From NCBI GenBank assembly GCA_024653385.1, contig JANLFZ010000207.1, forward strand, positions 2,405-10,480: 8,076 nt of DNA. The letters are read 5' to 3'. Positions within the stretch are counted from its first letter, which is position 1, and every line of letters begins with the position of its first letter. This DNA is from Thermoguttaceae bacterium (lineage in GTDB: Bacteria; Planctomycetota; Planctomycetia; Pirellulales; Thermoguttaceae). The translations under genes and the position numbers were made by a program. The notes below the pieces were generated by a model, which was not told where the DNA came from, did not search any database, and was given only the letters and a program-made list of their open reading frames with translations. Positions 6,131-8,076 of this stretch are shown here, one piece after another.

Positions 6131-8076
6131 ATGGAACCAGTGCACGACGACATCGACCAGCGGGCCGAGGAACTCGAACAGAGGATCGGCGCTTTAGGGC
6201 AGAAATGTTGTCTGAGGTCGGCGATGCGGGTCGCCCGCGAACTGCGCCGCCTGGCCAAGGCCGAGCGCCGGATCGTCCCCTACCTTCGGGCGAATTTCCA
6301 CCTGATGAACCTCGCCCAGGGGGCCTTCGAGGTCGACCTGGGCGTCGAGACGGCCATCGAGACGATCGCCCTGTTGGAGAGCGAAGAGAAGGCCCGGCAG
6401 TTCCAGCCCGACTTCCCGGAAGATCGGTACTACTACACCGTCCACTGGATGTCGGCTTGCGCGTACGACAACCTGGGCAAGCACATCGCCGAGCGCGACG
6501 GCTACAACTCCGACGGAGTCCACGACGTGATCAACGAGGGCATCGAGGTCTGCCGCCGGACGGGCAAGCTCGAGTGCGTGGCGTGTTTCCGCGAGTACGC
6601 CGGCGACGTGTTCCTGGCGGCCAACGACCTCGAGATGTCGCTCCATCACGCGCGGACGATCACCGGGATGACGCCCGAACACGGACAGGTCGACCGCCGG
6701 TGGCCCGCCGCCAAGCAAATTGCCGTGCTACTAATGCTCAATGGACAGCTCGAGGACGCCCGCGAGGCCGCGGTCGAAGCCCTCCGCCTGGCCGGTTCGT
6801 ACCACACGCCGATCGAGGCCCAGACGAGTACCTGGGTGCTGCTCGACGAGATCCTCTGGCTCCTGGGAAGGCCCGAGGACCTGGAAACGCTCTGTCGCGG
6901 GGCGGGCTGCCCCTACGATCCCGGGGCGTTCCCGCCGGAGGACGAAGCCCCGGTGCTGGATCTGGTGCGGGCCCAGCGCGACGCGGTGGCCGCCTGCTGC
7001 CGCGGCGAGCCGGCCCGGGCGCTGGAGATCCTCGCCCCGTGGGACAAGCGTCTCCAGCAGCTCAACGCCTTCCACTCGTGGATCGAAGTCCGCTTGCGAT
7101 TGGCGGCGGCGGCGCAACTGGCGGGCGATCTGCGGCGGATGAAGGCCCTGGCCGAGCCTCTCGAGGCCCGCGTGCGCAAGGCCCGCGAGTGGCAGGCTCT
7201 GGCCCGGCTGCGCGGCCTGCTGGAAGGCACGATGCCGCCCGCGCCGGTGCCCATGCTGGCGCCGGCCACGTCGGGGCCGTTCGCCGCGGCCGGCGCGGCC
7301 GCGAAGGACACCGACCGGCAAGAACCCCCGTCGCGCATCGGGGCCGATCGAGCGGGCGAGCGGCCGGGAACCCAAACGCCGGAGCCGCCGGCCGCGGTGC
7401 CCGAAGTCGAGGCGACTGGGCCCCAAACGCCCATGACCCCCGCATTCCAACGCTGGATCGACCAATTCCGGCAGGCCGAGGGTCGCGAGGAGGTCTATCG
7501 CGCGGTGCTGGACGAGATGCTTGCCGTGCGCCCCGAGGACGTGTCCGAGCCGGACGATGCGGCGCGGCTGATCTACCTCGCCGAGCACGCGGCGCGCCTG
7601 AGCAACCGGGCCGCCGAGGCGTGGCGCTGGGCCGAGCCGTTCGCGCGGCGCTTTCCCCAGCACGGCACCACGCTCAACGTGCTGGCCGACTTGGGCAACA
7701 CCGCGCGTCACGAGGCGGGCGAGAAGGCCGACGAGGTGGTCTCGATCGAGCGGCTCGAGTCGCTGTTTCGCGCGTCGCTCGATCTCGATTGCGAGCACGC
7801 GCGGAACTTCGGCCGGGCGGGGTTCTTCTACCTCGATCTCGGCAGGCGCGGCGACGCCGAACGGTGCCTGGCGCGAGGATTCCGCCTCGACCGCACCGAC
7901 TCGCCGATGGCGCTGGCGCTGGCCGATCTCTACAGCGAGTCGGAGCGCCCTCGCGACGCCTTGGCCGTGCTCGATATGTGCCTGCGCGAGGGATGCGAGG
8001 ACCCGCGCGTCGCGTCGCAGGCGGGCCTGACCGCGGTGCAACTGGCCCGCTACGACGCGGCCCTGGCGGACTTCGA
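6131..8076 (+). CDS. Large TPR-repeat protein, candidate HSP90 partner (C-terminus missing)
   Basis: From ATG at 6131 the frame is open for 648 codons to the window end, so the gene is partial. GGGGAA at 6119-6124 gives a modest ribosome binding site, and the gene starts 29 bp after the HSP90 stop. Three regions are visible. Residues 1-367 are a helical array of degenerate TPR-like hairpins (for example IAVLLMLNGQLEDAREAAVE, 197-216), with a short charged coiled-coil-like start (8-20). Residues 368-438 are a Pro/Ala/Thr-rich, low-complexity linker. From about 439 a second helical array contains clear TPRs: ARNFGRAGFFYLDLGRRGDA begins at 557, another begins near 591, and a third near 625 is cut by the window edge. 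No signal peptide or membrane helix is present, so it should be cytoplasmic. The N-terminal half holds ten cysteines, including pairs at 26/27 and 289/290, without a recognisable metal-binding motif. TPR proteins act as scaffolds; a partnership with the adjacent HSP90 is inferred from gene order only. Confidence 0.87.
   Translation, partial: MEPVHDDIDQRAEELEQRIGALGQKCCLRSAMRVARELRRLAKAERRIVPYLRANFHLMNLAQGAFEVDLGVETAIETIALLESEEKARQFQPDFPEDRYYYTVHWMSACAYDNLGKHIAERDGYNSDGVHDVINEGIEVCRRTGKLECVACFREYAGDVFLAANDLEMSLHHARTITGMTPEHGQVDRRWPAAKQIAVLLMLNGQLEDAREAAVEALRLAGSYHTPIEAQTSTWVLLDEILWLLGRPEDLETLCRGAGCPYDPGAFPPEDEAPVLDLVRAQRDAVAACCRGEPARALEILAPWDKRLQQLNAFHSWIEVRLRLAAAAQLAGDLRRMKALAEPLEARVRKAREWQALARLRGLLEGTMPPAPVPMLAPATSGPFAAAGAAAKDTDRQEPPSRIGADRAGERPGTQTPEPPAAVPEVEATGPQTPMTPAFQRWIDQFRQAEGREEVYRAVLDEMLAVRPEDVSEPDDAARLIYLAEHAARLSNRAAEAWRWAEPFARRFPQHGTTLNVLADLGNTARHEAGEKADEVVSIERLESLFRASLDLDCEHARNFGRAGFFYLDLGRRGDAERCLARGFRLDRTDSPMALALADLYSESERPRDALAVLDMCLREGCEDPRVASQAGLTAVQLARYDAALADF

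Noticed and set aside
7371..7431. Direct repeat of CCCAAACGCC at 7371-7380 and 7422-7431.
   Set aside because: Two short copies within the low-complexity Pro/Thr linker of the TPR gene encode similar QTP tripeptides; this is compositional, not a functional repeat or CRISPR.
6731..8041. A 436-codon minus-strand open frame opposite the TPR gene.
   Set aside because: The product is Arg/Gly/His-rich without domains. The plus-strand frame from 6131 is open to the edge, follows the operon and has recognisable TPR helices.
4233..8076. Interpretation of the HSP90-TPR genes as an anti-phage defence system, since GHKL ATPases occur in some.
   Set aside because: There is no nuclease, toxin, sensor or mobile-element context. 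The neighbours are a peptidase and a heme enzyme, and the ATPase has full HSP90 N-terminal and middle domains.

Overview
The window is GC-rich, densely coding bacterial DNA. The style (secreted NHL-propeller protein, oxygen-dependent HemG-type heme enzyme, divergent HSP90 with a large TPR protein, N-terminally anchored TPR protein) suggests a Planctomycetota chromosome. That assignment rests on gene content only and is moderate at best. I see no mobile elements, RNA genes or CRISPR arrays.

Layout: on the minus strand, leaving the window at its left edge, are a 70-residue, two-helix membrane protein (268-480) and, overlapping it by ATGA, the N-terminus of a membrane-anchored TPR-like protein (1-271). 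A short AT-richer intergenic stretch (about 463-532) carries promoter-like hexamers in both directions. It separates this pair from a plus-strand run that fills the rest of the window: a secreted six-repeat NHL/SMP-30-like beta-propeller (598-1470), a HemG/HemY-type protoporphyrinogen oxidase (1494-2981), an M24-family metallopeptidase (3063-4229), an HSP90-family ATPase (4233-6101) and a large TPR protein that runs off the right edge (6131-8076).

The plus-strand genes look like one or two transcription units. The propeller and oxidase genes are 23 bp apart. A plausible sigma70-type promoter sits at the end of the oxidase gene (2971-2999), and from there the peptidase, HSP90 and TPR genes are packed tightly. 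The HSP90 ribosome binding site contains the stop codon of the peptidase gene, and only 29 bp separate HSP90 from the TPR gene.

The most interesting element is the HSP90-like/TPR pair, with a peptidase translationally coupled upstream. The HSP90 protein keeps the ATP-binding and middle-domain catalytic residues of the family but has a divergent ATP lid and C-terminal half, so it resembles a specialised HSP90 branch rather than housekeeping HtpG. The neighbouring TPR protein is a candidate dedicated partner. That functional link is inferred from gene order only.
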